A stretch of 64,000 bases of DNA from Leucocoprinus leucothites (lineage: Eukaryota > Basidiomycota > Agaricomycetes > Agaricales > Agaricaceae): contig JAACJO010000021.1 of the NCBI GenBank assembly GCA_013368445.1, forward strand, positions 608,884 through 672,883, in the 5' to 3' direction. The notes under the pieces were generated by a model that did not search any database, was not told where the DNA came from, and saw nothing but the letters and a program-made list of their open reading frames with translations. Position 1 is the stretch's first letter, and each line of letters starts with the position of its first letter. The translations under genes were made by a program, and so were the position numbers. Of the stretch, positions 46,101 to 59,359 are shown in pieces.

Positions 46101-49100
46101 CGGCACTTCACCCCCTTTCATCGCCCCATCCTGCTGCAGCACTTGTTGGCCATGCATCGGGATAATAGTCGGCGGCGGGAAAGTCGTCACGAAATTCGTA
46201 CTCAAATTCAACCTCTCCAAACACCCACAATCCCAAATCGTACCAGGCACCTCCCGCAAATTGTTCCCATGCGCATCCAACACCTTCAACTTCTTCAACT
46301 TCCCAATCGTCTCCGGCAATTTAATCAACCGATTCTCAAAACAATACAACTCTTCCAACTCGACCAGTTCGCCCAGTGTATCAGGGATGTAACTCAAACT
46401 GTTGTGCTGTAGCTTGAGTATTTTGAGAGTGACGAGTTTGTCTAGGACACCGGCATCAAGGGTGGTGAGACTTGCATGGGAGAGGTCGAGAGAGGTAAGG
46501 AGCCGAGATGCAGAGCCAAAGGGAGGAAGGGAAACCACAACTTGGGTAATCTCATTATGCGACACATCAACAATGTTAATGTTTCTACCCATGGATAAAT
46601 CCAGGAGATGTATCGCATTATGATCGGCGTAGAGGATTTTGATTCGGGGGAGGTTCATGACGATCGTCAGGTCTACTATTTGATTCCGTCGACAGTCAAC
46701 ATATTCGAGGTGTCGGAGCTTGTAAAAGCTATCCGGGATTTGGGGTACAGAGTTTCCGAGGAAGAGGAACCGATCCAGTTGGAACAGATCGCCAATGTTT
46801 TCGGGGAGTGATTCGAGATAATTGAACGATACGTCCAAATCACGTAGAGTCTTGATTTTGGTCACCACCTCCGGAATTGATCGTAGTCTGTTATTGGATA
46901 TGTTGAGTGTAGTGAGGGTCTCAAGGTTTGCAAATGTCGAGGGGAGGTCCTTGAGTAGGTTGTTTTGGAGGAAGAGAGACAATAGCTCGGGGATCTTGTG
47001 CAATCGACCACCCTCGAGTTCTCGAACTTTGATATAATTCGACGATAGGTCTAGCCTCTGTAACCACTTGGCTGCAGTCAGGTTGGCGGGTACTTTTCGC
47101 ATCGACATGTTGGACAGCCGTAGGTCGCGCAGTGCCGTACAAGCTTCGATGAAGTCGAGAGGAAGATCAATCATGGGATTTCGCGACAACTTGAGTGAAA
47201 TGATTTGATCCGCGTGTTGGTGTAATACGACAGGTATAGCGCGTAGACTCCGACCTGCGAGGTCGACATAATCGAACGTTTCAAGTCGGAGCTCATTGTT
47301 TGAGGGTTCGGCAAAGGAAGAGTGGTGGGTTGGGGGTTCTGAAAATGATGGGCGGCCCATACCGATTCCGAGGTCTGGATCGCGATAGATGAATTTGAGA
47401 AGGAAAGAGAGGTGTTCGCCGCCGAGGAGGATTAGCCCGTCGTTCCATGTATAGCCAGCTTCTGCCATCCGACGATAGATGATGTGCAGAGGCAGCTCCC
47501 TCACATCCAATATTCGTTCTACAGAGTCAAATTTAGCATATGTCTGATGAACCGCCTGTGAACACTTACCCTTTCCCCGCTCCTTCAAAAATAGCCGACT
47601 CGTCTGCTTGTCGTTCGACAGCGTCCTCCTATGCAACGCAGGCAACAAATCATACACTGTCAAACTAACCCCAACAGCAGCCGAATGATAAAACCCATTC
47701 GGTCGGTATATGCGCACAGTCAATTCACTATCATCCGGCATAGCCCTCTCTTTGCCCTTTCTCGACGGTTTAATTGACTCTGCAACATGTATCGAGGGCG
47801 GGTGCAACGGCCCGTGATGACCATTCACACCACCGGCGGCCATCGTCCTCAAATCCACCACACTCGCACCGCCGCCCCTTCTTGCTCTGGCAGCACCACC
47901 ATCATCCTCCGAATCGGAATCCTCGGGCGCTGTCATATCAAGTTTCCCATTCTGCAAACCGTGTTCATCAATTACGGCCCAACTTTCGGGTGCTTTCCAC
48001 GTTCCGTCATCCGCACGCGGCGCATCAGGGTCGTCTTGCCCACCTCCTGCTGCTGGTGGTGCAGAGGTACTAGGCGACGCAATGCTAAACCCATTGACAG
48101 GGCCAGTGCCATTGACGTGGGGAACGACGGTAGTAGGAGAAACACGAGTGGGACCAAAAGCGGATGTCGGGATAACATCGGTGGAAGAGCTGAAAGGGTC
48201 GCTGAAGGTTGGTGGACTGCTGAGCGCCGAGGAGCTCCCCGTGGGCTGTAGCAGATGCGGCTGGGAGTGGGAGTGGTGTTGATGGCCCCCCGACCCCGAA
48301 AACGATGCTGAGCCGCTTCCTGGGGAGTTGGGGTTGAGTTGGTCGTGGGCCACCCGTGAGACGTCGATGATGCCTTCCATGCTCTCCAGGTTGGTATCAA
48401 GAGGATAGAGGGACGTATCGTCTTTTGGCGGAACTTCCGGAGGTCCATTTCGTTTGCCTTTTCCTCGTTTCTTCTTGTCCTTCTCCTTTGACTTGTCTTT
48501 TGGAGGCACGGGAGGACCTACAGCGAGGTACGCGAGAGGGTGGGGCGGTTCAACAGGATTGTTGTACACATTGTTGTGATTGATGTTGGTAGGAAGAGGA
48601 GGCGGCGGGGAGGAAGCTTCGTCTCGCGAGTCTTGGTGAAGATGGGCTTTGCTTCCTCGGCGTTTGAGAAGTCCAAGATTAAACTTGGAGGGTCTCTTAC
48701 GGAGTTCGTGGTGTGATGAGTGTTGGGGAGAAGTCGAAGGATTTGGGGGATAGTACGTCGCTGTCCGCACCGAATCAGCGTCGTCAGACGATCGCCGTTT
48801 TGACTCGGCTAATGAGAGATGCGATGTCGAGCCAGAGCCAGACCCTCGAGTCGACCGTAGCAAACTTGTGTTACTCGTCAGACCCGATCCCCTGAACGAG
48901 AGAAACGACGACAGTGAACTCTTGGCGAATCCACCTTTTGACGACGTGGAAGGTAATGATAGCGATGGTTGATAATTGTACGTCGTGGCCGGCGACGGCT
49001 AGTAGCAAAGTACTCAGTGCAACCACGAAATGCAGATAAGAAGAAAAAAACACGCACGGGTTCATCTACGAGAAACGGAGCAATGTTGGTGTCAATAGTC

Positions 49101-49243
49101 ATATCATTTGAAGAACGGCCAGGCGTTGGAAGGTCAGGAATTTCAGGAATGACCTGGCCTGTATCGTCTACGACATCGTCGATACGCAGTTGGATATCCG
49201 ACTGCTCGTGCAACGACACATGTGACCCATCTCCAGCGAACAT
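43123..49243 (-). CDS. CYR1: Adenylate cyclase (about 1961 aa, 5 exons)
   Basis: Makes cAMP from ATP downstream of Ras and G proteins, at the cell periphery. Exons: 49243..49058, 48998..47570, 47518..45658, 45600..44949, 44880..43123; introns of 51-68 bp, all GT-AG and in phase. Residues 1-470 are disordered and Ser/Pro-rich. About 480-580 is a Ras-association domain (LTVRIYRPNGFYHS). About 640-1230 is a long leucine-rich repeat array (LTTLNISNNRLRSIP). About 1230-1530 is a PP2C-like domain (SGLVVYIEDRKLFAANVG). About 1585-1790 is the class III catalytic domain (IALVFTDIRNSTHLW, KTEGDAFLCSF, VRMGIHCG). This is the standard fungal domain order. The intron at 44881-44948 is the least certain; it was chosen because it restores the PP2C motif. 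The 51 bp intron at 47519-47569 is a multiple of three, so an unspliced reading is also open. Confidence 0.95.
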
Positions 49244-50147
49244 CGCGTGGGGTGAAAAGGTGAGAAGAAGAGGATGGGGTCCTTTGGATTGACGGGAACG
49301 GAAGAGAGGAAGGTGCTAAGGTAAGTAATGTACAAGTGCAAGTATACACGGAGAAACGACCCACAGATGTCAAACCGATGACAGTTGCTGGATATGGTAA
49401 TCTCCCCGCCCGGCGTTCACTACATCTGCCGGGGACCTTGATCGATGATCACTTTTCAGTACCAGCTTCAACCTCCGACTCTCGCTTTTTGTCGGTTAGT
49501 TACCAGCTACCGTCGTCGTTCTCATCCGCATGCATATATGGTTGCATACCGTTCTGGCGAAATTGCTCATTCCGGGATGCATATCACACACCGCCATTCA
49601 GGGACAGCGCTCTGGGTCGATGTAAATCAAATAAGCCTACACGAGGCAAAGTTTTTGACGTGTAGTTGAGCTATTTAGTACAATGTGAAAAATAAATAGG
49701 TGTAAAAACTATCGGGTTATCTTTGGGTGTTTGGCGAGGGGGGAACAAGGCCCGGGTGTACTCGTACAATGTATAAGAACACACGTTCTGATGCGCCACC
49801 ATCAGTACCACCAATCATTCGACCCATCCCGGCATACGTCGACCAACCAACTCGCACCAACGCATAACGCAGGTCTTTTCATGTTCTACAGCTATTGTAT
49901 TTTATCATCGGTTCGTGAAGAATCCCGCTCTGAAAAAACACCCGTGTCTTTGACGATCATTTATCAACTTCCCCAACGTTCCATGAGTCGCTCCAGTGAC
50001 CATATGCTTCTCTCTCCAAGCTTCTTCATCAAATAAGTAACCACACCTCGGGTGTCATAACCCTGTTCAGTGGATAACATTTCAAAATAATCTCATGTAA
50101 ACGTCAAGCCTTCCATCTTTCACGTCTTGTCTACCTACGTAGCGCTC
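49244..50147. other. Upstream region of adenylate cyclase, no gene seen
   Basis: It should contain the cyclase promoter. Plus-strand open frames at 49336-49665 and 49731-50036 lack any recognised motif and are not called. Confidence 0.45.
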
Positions 50148-51370
50148 AATGCCTACCATCAAACCACCGAGCTCATTATAGCTCTGATTAATTCGCAAAC
50201 CTCAAGGCCTCACCTCTCAGTTTCGTCCCGAATAATTCCCCGTATACCCAAAGGCCTCACGCCACAATCAAATCCCCCCTCCCATTTCTCGACATCATAC
50301 CGGCATTCTTCATATAAACCCCCCTCCGTCCTCGGACTCGGAAACTCGGGTGCACGGGGACTCTTCAAGGAATCCATTAAACCCCACCAATCTGGTGCGA
50401 ATTGACGCTCATTTGAACCCTCACTCCACTAAAGGTTACCAAGTGAGTATATAATGTGATCTTTGATTATGGCCGTGACTGAATACACGTATATGTTATC
50501 TACAAATGGTTTTGTGGCGTGTTGCTCATTAGTATAGTTTTCGGAATGTGATGATATAATGTGGCGAGATGAGATTTGTAGCGTCTTCTCATACAACAGC
50601 TCACTGGCACAGCGGGCTTTTCTCTTCCATCCATCGAGCGCATGACATGTTTGCATCAACTTAACCTTTACCATCACCAGTCATTCCTTCCTTGTACCGA
50701 GCTTTCTGCGGCTTACCAAGTCTTCTCTAGTATGCTGGGCTCAATGCCCACCGCTAAACACTCCCACTATAAGCTTGATCAATTGGTGAATCTCGTCTCT
50801 CGCTACTAGATAATTACCAAGTACTCGGACTCACTCTCGCCCCTGGTCTTATCCAATCCCCCCCCTCCCCCCCCCCTTACTCAAAGCTTCCCGCCACATT
50901 CAAAATCTATCCATTTCCCGAAATCACACCAATCCCCTCCTCGGACTCGGGGACTGCCCCTCAAAATCAACCCATTAACCCCAATATAGTGCAAGCTGAC
51001 GCTCAACCCCTTGGACCCTATTGCTCTGCATACGTTGCCCACAAAAGGCTCGGTAGCGTATGCTCATTAGCCGGTAATCACTGTCATGGTTGGATCAGAT
51101 GAGCATTTGTAAGTATTTATAGCCCTTCCGAGGTATGATAATAATGACCGAGCCCTATTTTTTATACACATGTGTACGCGTGTATACAAACCCGGATGGG
51201 TAGGTGATGTCTTGACATCAACCTCTTTTACACAGACTTCAGACCCAAAGTCTCGAGACAACGCCTCCAACAAGGTTCGACATGAATAAAATTATCATGG
51301 CAGCTACCACCTCTTCTCATACCACAGCTGGCTTGCACAGCGACCATGGCCCGTCATTCCGTCTCCACAC
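50148..51370. repeat. Diverged direct duplication of a non-coding segment
   Basis: The segment from about 50148 to 50690 resembles the one from about 50741 to 51370. Shared landmarks come in the same order: CAATGCCTACC / CAATGCCCACC, CCTCGGACTCGG, CATTAAACCCC / CATTAACCCC, TGACGCTCA, TGCTCATTAG, TCTTCTCATAC, CACAGCG. No coding frame spans it. A poly-C tract (about 50860-50876) lies in the second copy. The identity looks low, so the duplication is old. Confidence 0.55.
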
Positions 51371-51847
51371 TACGCTCTATACTAATCAACAATTGACTTA
51401 CTTACTGCGACCTTGGGACGTTGCTTGGCCCATCAGACAATCATAAACCCAGAAGTTGTACGATTATTGCCATATAGCCAATACACGACACACTGGCAGT
51501 GGTTTAGACCTTCGATATACTGGCATTTCTCAATGACTCGGATGTACTGACAACGCTCAAGACCTTCGACGGGATGACGATGCTTAAGAGCATCGATGCG
51601 CGAACAACATGATTTAAGAACTTCAGTTTCACGCAATGGTAGGCATTACATCTCTTTCACCTTGCATCTCTACCCCCGACTGCGTCGCCACACACAATGG
51701 CTCTACACATCGGTCCATAGTTTGAGGCAGCCGTTGCGTCCCTCAAATCGGGCCGAGAAATTCAGATAAGCGTTGAATTGTAACACATTTTTCCCACATA
51801 GCCTTTACCACCTGCATCGAGAAATTCCTTTCTGGATTAATGCGTGA
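51371..51847. other. Non-coding, possible degraded upstream exon
   Basis: Near 51696 an ATG opens a short frame (MALHIG, then a TAG, then FEAAVASLKSGR) that could be the decayed start of the amidoligase-like sequence downstream. No intact splice connects them. Confidence 0.3.
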
Positions 51848-52135
51848 CTCCAGCTCATTGCCGACGCTAATATCCTACCGGATTACAGCAGCTGGAGCGT
51901 TGTAGATGATTCTAACATCGACGAGCAGACGCCGAGCTCTGATGCGCCACCAGGCGCCTGGAAAACTCGCTTTCGGGTCGAGCTTGTCTCCCCCGTCTAC
52001 TATGACACGGATCAGGAGATGTGGAAGGAGGATATCCGCTTAGCGCCGTTGTTCCTGCGTTCATTCCAACGTGCAGCGCTTAGGTACCACGACCACTCTT
52101 CATATATGAGACATTACATGCCATGCCCCTCCTAG
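51848..52135 (+). pseudogene. Amidoligase-like fragment
   Basis: A 96-codon open stretch without a suitable ATG reads WSVVDDSNIDEQ, then FRVELVSPVYYDTDQEMWKE. The pattern W-x4-D-x-S/N-I followed by a short gap and ELVSP resembles the putative amidoligase family (ATP-grasp-like/COOH-NH2 ligase fold) found in many fungi. The remaining conserved parts of that family, which should lie downstream, were not found, and the possible first exon carries a stop. It is most likely a remnant, but a multi-exon gene with unusual splicing cannot be ruled out. Confidence 0.4.
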
Positions 52136-52907
52136 CTTGGGCGTTGACCGGAGATTCTCGGTTTTTGTTGTAAATATGGTGGATGTAAGGGAGAGATGAT
52201 GATAGGATTGAAGGAAGCAGGAAACGACAGTACGGTTCGCTCGCAGCACTGCCTAGTCAACAAGAATTCATGATGATCGGGTTATCTTGTTGTTGGCTGA
52301 TGTACTTAGAGATCTAATTTCGCCGTTATCACCTGGCACCAATTATCGTCAAATGAATTTTCACTTGGGCTCAGTGATGTTGCAGACTTCTCCCCAGGAA
52401 CGTGGGAAGACTCGATACAAATGCTCATAAGTAGCATGTGCACCAGGCAGCGCTCAGAACATTGCTGCTTGCGAAGGTCCGAGCATCTCGTACTTCTGGT
52501 TACCGTTCAAGCATTCTCTAGATAAGGGGAGGGGAATTGGACTTGGCACTTGGGCATGCTATCCAACACTCTTCATGCTCTTCTCGTGCGTCAAGCCATG
52601 TCCAACGACAGAACCTTACCTTCTTTGTTTTCAGCCTGGTCTGTCACAGGCTGTTGAGTGAGAGAACTTGGGTTGCTTCACAGCGGTAAGTACTCCCATC
52701 CGCAGTCATGCAGGTTCCGAACTGATCAGAACACGTCTCTGAACAGAACAACATTCCCTGCATCGTCGATCAAGCCCAGATTAAACACTGATTCTGAATA
52801 GCATTTCGGAGAATTCTCCTGATGCTTGAAGACCGGAGCTATCCGTATTCTTAAATGTTGAAACCGGAACTGCTATCCCATTGTTTGGATACCCTCCCAC
52901 CGATACG
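52136..52907. other. Intergenic, no gene seen
   Basis: No recognisable frame, RNA or repeat. It holds the presumed promoter of the EF-hand gene. Confidence 0.45.
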
Positions 52908-55900
52908 ATGTCGGCAGTCGAACCACCCCCTCCCCATACTGAGGCTGCTCTCAAAGACGCACATCTAACTCTCAAGAACTCAAAGGAAGGGCCTGGAAAG
53001 AAGGAGCAGACTTTTGATAAATTCGGTCCGTCAGAGCTACACCCAACTCCTCCTAGTTCACCCTTTTGACTGATAGCTCTGATGTAAAGCAAATGCCGTC
53101 TCCAGTACAGAAGCTTCTCCTTCGCTCACTTCCTTGAATAGCTTCTATACCGCTAACAGCGCGCTGATCAGCAGCGCCGCGGCAGGCTTCGCATCTCTCG
53201 ATAACAAAACGATCGACGCCGCCATCACTGGCTTCTCCGAGTCTGTCAAAGTCGTCATGGATGGTCTCGACGCCCTTGGCGCAGTGCATCCCTTCGTTGG
53301 AGGTGTGTACTCAGTTCTCTAGAACCAGGCTGTTTCTGATCCAGAGATTAGTGGCTGTGATCGCGTTTAAATTGGTTGTGACTCTCGATCTGACGAGACG
53401 AGGGAACAACCAGAAGGTCTTGGCTGTCAAGGTGCAGATGCAGCAAATGATGTGCACACTCTTTCAGTGAGTATGTTCTCGCATTTGTGCGACTTCGCCG
53501 CTAACCGCTTCATAGACTGCGTCGAATCCAGGACCCTGAAGAAATCGGACCGGATGGGACTGTATTGAAGGATAGAATGCAGCCTTTGATGGAGCAGATC
53601 GCCCGCGATATCAAAGAATGCGGCTCAGCATGTGATGTTTATTTGAAAAAGAGCTTCATTAGTATGCCTTTCGCTTTTTTGGGATGGTGCTCGCGACTCA
53701 GTCAAACTAGAAAAGACATTGAAATCAAAGATCTACGAGGGTCGTCTCTCCGATTATGGGTCAAAGTTCATAGATCACAGGGACCAACTCGATAAGGCCC
53801 TGACAGTTCACATTGCCCTTGGTGTAGATGCCGCCAATTTGAAGCTCGACTCTCAGTCGTCCCAACTGGACTCGATCGAAGAAAAACTCGACATGCTTAC
53901 CAACGTTTTCCGTCGGCTCGATACTCCACAGGAGAAGGAGGTGATGGAATTCATCGAGAAGAACGGGGGCCCCAACGCAGTCGTCGCGCGTAATGATCTA
54001 GTGAAAGCACTTGTCGACAAATCAGGAGAGACCTTGTCGAATCTTTCCGACAAGGCACGCTCTGGTGGAAAGTCGGAAACTGGATTCTGTCCGAGAGAAG
54101 CTGCAGAAGGAGGTTGCGGAGGACCTTGACCTTGTTCTCAAACGAAATTCTACTCTCTTCGATCGCAAACTTGATATTCAGAGTAAGAACATTACGGATG
54201 CAGTTGAGAGGCAGGGACAGTATATTGTTAGTGCCCTTTCGGCGGGGACACATGACAGAGTCAGAGATCCGGTAAAGAAAAGCTTACGTATTTTACCTTT
54301 GGATACCACTGACAACTCGTTTTAGGACCTACAAAACCTCTGGAGAGAAATGGTATGTCTGCTATCACATCAAGTACTCACCCTCTGAGAGACTGTCCCA
54401 GGGCTGGAAAGGCAGCGTCAAAGCCCGCCATTTCGTGCTGGCACTCCGCGATTATTTCACTGATCAGTTCTCCGTCAATACCCCTCATCCAAACGACTTG
54501 ATAATACAAATACCCACACCCGAAACAGCTGTCAATCCCAACAATCACCTAATGCAACTTACAGCATCAAAACCCATACTTCACCAGGATCTCTGGACCC
54601 TTCAATACATCAACGTTTCCCACCTGAGTGCTATTCTAGAAGCCATCGACGACGACGGAACTGGCTTCATCAGCATCAAAGAGGCCAACACATTCGCAAA
54701 TCAGCGACCAAAAGGCTGGGGGTTCGTTTATACTTCTTTCCATCCCCCTCAGTCCGATCACTGACCCCTTGAGATAGACTATTGATGTGGATTGCATTCT
54801 GGTCGAAGGGTAAGTCTTCGTAAATGTCTGCTCTGATTTCCTTACTGACGACGTGGAAGGATGGGAGACGAGCCTTGCTGATTATAAGAACCGGATCATC
54901 TTGATTCTACAGGAAATGGACCGACTTCACCATGATATACTTGCTGACAACCGACGCTTTGCTGATCTGTATCTCATGGATTCTACGATTCTTAGTACCC
55001 ATCTTGTCTTGAAATCGACTCACGCGGGCCAAGGATACGATTCCATAGCTCCTGAGCTGCTTTACATCACTCGGGAGTATACTGCGGCAGAAGAGGAAAG
55101 GTTAAAAAAAAATCTAGAAAATATTGGTTATGACCTGGACACTCCTGGAACGGTCACGCTCATAACTGGACCTGGGAGGATTGAGCGCGTCAGTTGTCTC
55201 TCCTGCTTTTATCCACCCAACCACTTACATTAAAACAGTATCTATTTCCCCTACTCTTCTTAGTCCTCAAACGACACCTCGAGGCCTTTTACTATGCTCG
55301 CAAGCACATTGTTAGCGATGACGAATTTTCCCGCATGACCACGTCCCTTGATTCGATCTTTGACGTCGTCAGACAGCGAATCGACAGTCTTAGAGGTCAG
55401 TCTGATGATTAACAGGTGTCGTTGAAACTTTACAACTCATTGTATTTAGCCATATACAAACAGGTGCACATGGACTCGAGCTCGGTCCTGAAAAGTTTTT
55501 CTCTGGGGATGGTAAACATCCACGTTCTCCTTCTTGGAGTGTCAGCTGATCACATACTTCTAGTTTTACGACTACAGCACTCACGACCCCGACGCGGATA
55601 CCGAATACGGGTACGGGCCCGAACCAAGTCTTATCGTGAGCTGGGAGGACACATCAACAACCAAGAATGAAGCCACAGAAAGTGCAATCATTGAATCGCC
55701 TGAATCCGCTAAGCCGTTATTCTCATCCGAATCCCCCGGTCGGATAGACGTCTTACAGGAGCTGGTGGAGTGGCCTCGTCATTCCTTTGGCACGGATCCG
55801 TGCACCGGTAGGATGGATGGCTTTTGGACTGGTCATCTCTGGACTACGGAGGAAGACACCCCTACTCCTCTTCTGCTCTTTGGCCTTGCACAGCTAAAGC

Positions 55901-57439
55901 TTAATTTTGATCCCGAAAATGAGCAAGCCCTCAGTGGGTATCTCATCACATATTTAGCAAAGCAGGAGGTGCACGGACGTCGACGAATGGTTGACGGAGT
56001 AGAGGAGTTCGATATCCTGTTACCATTGGACTTGTTTTCCCTGTCCATCAGACTGGTTGGAAAGTTCGTTGCAGACAGCGAAACACTCGAAGGAAGCTGG
56101 ATGCTGTTTAAAGAGGAGGATGAGGCCAAAGAAGACTACGATGAACATCCATTCTCTCTCCAACCGACTACTCCGACACAGCCAGAGGAGGCTGATACCA
56201 CTAAGCCAGTTGACGATAACGAATCAAAACCTGTCCAGCCACCTCGCAGAAGGAAGTTTATTTTTCGAAGAACGCCTGCTGAGGTGGGTGGATTCTGCCC
56301 CCTTCCAGAAGATGGAATGCAACACGATGCAAGTCACGCTGGAGGTTCCTTCGTGACGCTGTTTTGCACCTTGTACGAGGTCAACTCTGGTCCAGAGTCT
56401 GATTTATGCTTGGTGTACCGATCGCCGCAAGTTCCTCGAACTTTACACAATCAGACGACTCGAAATTTATAACTTTTCTCTACCAAACCCCTTGGGCCCC
56501 GACAATTTACTAGTGTTTCAAGATCTTCGGTATCGTTTACCTCCATCCAACATCAACCCCTGTGTAGCATCTGCAACTGGACGCTCGACAGAATGCCTTT
56601 TCATTAGTACGTTGGACCAGTAGCTGGAACTGTCTTTAACTAAGGCCACCATCTCTAGTGTTTATTGCGACAGCTGTCATCAAAATGTTCTCGACGTCAA
56701 CTTCACCTGCTTGACCTGCATAGACACAGAGATATCTGATTCATTCGACTTTTGCCCTCGATGCATCGGCAAGCCTGCTGAGCGTAAAGGCATCATTCAC
56801 ACTGTCGACCATACCTTGGTCAAATGCCGTCGTATTATTCAGTCGTATGCTAGGTCCTGGCAGATTCGTGAAGCGCGATCTATGACAGAGCGCTTAAAGA
56901 AGGCCTTGACAGAAGTGTCGACGAATAGTAGCCAGGACAACAACCCCGGCCTAGGTGATTCCCAGGTAGTATCATCGGAGAAACGTTCAAAGTTGCAGTG
57001 TAGTTTTTTGCACAAAGCCAGTAATGGTACCCTGTTGGGCTTGCATTACATGTGGTGAGTGTATCCCCCTACCTTTCCAACACAGGCTTGGTTAAAGTCA
57101 GATTTCAGCACTCGATATTTTTGATATGTGAAGATTGCGAGACAAAGGGCGCCTCCTTATTGGAGGCACTCCCACCTAACACTTCACATAGTATTGATCA
57201 TCCTCTTATTCGGCTTCACAACCTATTGCCAGACCGGTTCGAACAGGAGAAGGTGGACCCTACTGTAGCCAGAATCAACGACCTAGAAAAGTCCGTTGGA
57301 AACAAGGTCGCGGAAACTAGACACTAGGCTCACCACTAGAATGGCCAATCTTGAGAGCGCGGTTGAGGCTAAATTGGCTTCGTTCGAGTCTCTCCTCAAG
57401 AAGATTGCACTCCAGCTGAATGTTCCTCAAGAAGATTAA
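52908..57439 (+). CDS. EF-hand and zinc-finger protein of a mushroom-specific type, multi-exon
   Basis: Large gene with about 13 exons. Exon 1 (52908..53025) reads MSAVEPPPPHTEAAL and splices at GTCCGT to 53090. The N-terminal 300 residues are helical (SSAAAGFASLDNKTIDAAI, FKLVVTLDLTRRGNNQKVLA) and resemble the helical N-terminal domains of fungal STAND proteins (Goodbye-like). An EF-hand loop follows (DDDGTGFISIKEA), then MWIAFWSKGWETSLADYKNR, an acidic linker, and a cysteine-rich part (YCDSCHQN, CLTCIDTE, CPRC, CEDCETK) like a ZZ-type finger. The C-terminus is a coiled coil (NLESAVEAKLASFESLLKK). Single-base frame breaks occur near 54069, 56395, 56989, 57116 and 57314; four are repaired by removing one base from a homopolymer and one by adding one. 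A calcium-responsive regulator is plausible; the role is unknown. Confidence 0.7.
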
Positions 57440-59359
57440 ACCCTGTCCAGCATATATATCGAAACTTTACTATGCTGTACCGGGCCTGGCCACGTGATCA
57501 GTGCTTGAATACATTTCCCTCAGTTTCGTATGAGATCTTTCTGTGTATGCCCATCTCAGGCTGTCAGGAGACGAGCAACTCAATCCGTCATTCACCAATT
57601 TGACGCGCGATTGACAGGGTCACAGGGGTGTCTATCAGAAATTTCCGAAGGGGAGTCGATGAACACAATGTAATGCTCTTCATTTACAACAACATTAAAA
57701 CTTCATGTAATGAGCTAAACCCACTGCGACGCGTCATCCATTATGCCGTGTGGTTCATTTGTCCGGAAGTGGAGATGAATTGCTGTGCATCATCATGATG
57801 ACTCTGAGTGAGTGCTTGAAGGTTCGAGAGGATACCGGTTTGGCTGGAATGGGTTCATATGTAGGATGAGTGAGGTTTGTTGATTAGTTGGAAAGGGAGT
57901 ACTGTAGATACTTGGCCGCCGGTGGCGTTTTCTTTCTCCTAATTAGTAGAAACGTGTATGGTTATCAGAATTAACGAATTTTCGACCAGAATTTCGAAGA
58001 ATTGGGTTCTTTTGCTTATCATTTGCATAAGTACAGCTGCGTGCATCATAGTAGTCTATTGAACGTCCCTCGTTCTTGAAGTCGCCTTGCCGCTCTAACT
58101 CCAACCAGTAAGTAAGCTTAAGCGCGGACGCAAGGTTTCGCAGTTATGTTTTAGAGCTCGTTGATCCCCGTTTTTTTCGAATCCAGTAAAACCCATCAAC
58201 CTATCTAGGTCCGCCGTCACCCGCCACCACGTTCCACATCTCAGCCCATCTCGTTGAGAAGAAATTCTCTAAAACGTGTTCCACCGGTGGCGCCCAGCAC
58301 ATTTAGCTTAGGGTTCAAAAAGTACACTATTCGTTTGAACTTTGAAGCATGTGGGGAGATGATGATAGTGTGTGTGGGGGATCAAATCAAATTAGAGATA
58401 TCAGGGACTTAGAAGTTCTTCGAGGGGCCACCAGGGGGCGCCGTTTAGATGAGTGATGCTCATTGCGTCGCTGTTCGGACCGTGCAGGGTTTGAAATTCA
58501 AGCACGGGTCCGAGGGAAAAAAGCTCGAGTTCGAGAGTCGTGGCGAACACGAACCAGTCAGTGACTAAAAAAAGAGTCCGAATCACCAAAGAGAGTGTGA
58601 CACGAGGATAAGAATAAAGCTCAGTCGTGCTTTCCTTTCTTCCTTCCGTCTTGTCTTTGTCTTGTCCATCTTTTGTCATCAGAAATATAGCCTTAGTAAG
58701 GTCGACACGGCGACTTGGCTGCGCCTTTTGAGCTGAGGGAAGGGATTGAATTGGATCAGTTGATTGGTTGCACGTTTATGCCTCGAGGCAAACCTGGGAA
58801 GCTTCCGAGTTTCTCAAATAGCCAAGGTTTGAGTTCGTATGTTATACTCCAGGGCCAGGTCAGGGGGTGTCAGGTTCGGTAGCGAGAAGGATTAAGTGGC
58901 CTGTTGTGGGCAGTGGGTTTGAGTGGACGAGTGGGGAAGATCGGAGGTTGAGTGCTGTGCGAGGGAGCTCTTGAGGAGGAATAGCATGAGGCGCCGCAGT
59001 ACTCCCTGTCGCACTCGCGATTAGTGAGACCGTAAATACGGCTCAAACCCACGTCATATATTAACCACCAGTGACTGCGATATAAGATATTCCAGAAAAC
59101 GAAGATAGGAAGGACCGTGGTCCGAAGTGGACTGTTCAGGTGAGCAGTGGGAGAGTGGTAGATGTGTCCCAGATAGGCAACTCCGGGGACCCATGAGAGA
59201 AAACCGGGTGATCATCTCCGTTGATGAATCCAAAAAATAGCAGGATTGTTTGCTTACATGATCCCGAAATTCTGGGGCGTTCTCGGCGCTAGTAGCCTGT
59301 CGCCTCGTGAGTGTTCTCTTCTCCGCCAAAGCAACTTACTCTCAAACCACGACGCTGCC
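57440..59359. other. Intergenic, no confident gene
   Basis: About 1.9 kb. A 92-codon minus-strand frame at 58401-58679 and shorter ones lack motifs. The right end should contain the promoter of the aminopeptidase gene. Confidence 0.4.

Noticed and set aside
58401..58679. 92-codon minus-strand frame
   Set aside because: No domain or conservation signal; likely chance in non-coding sequence.
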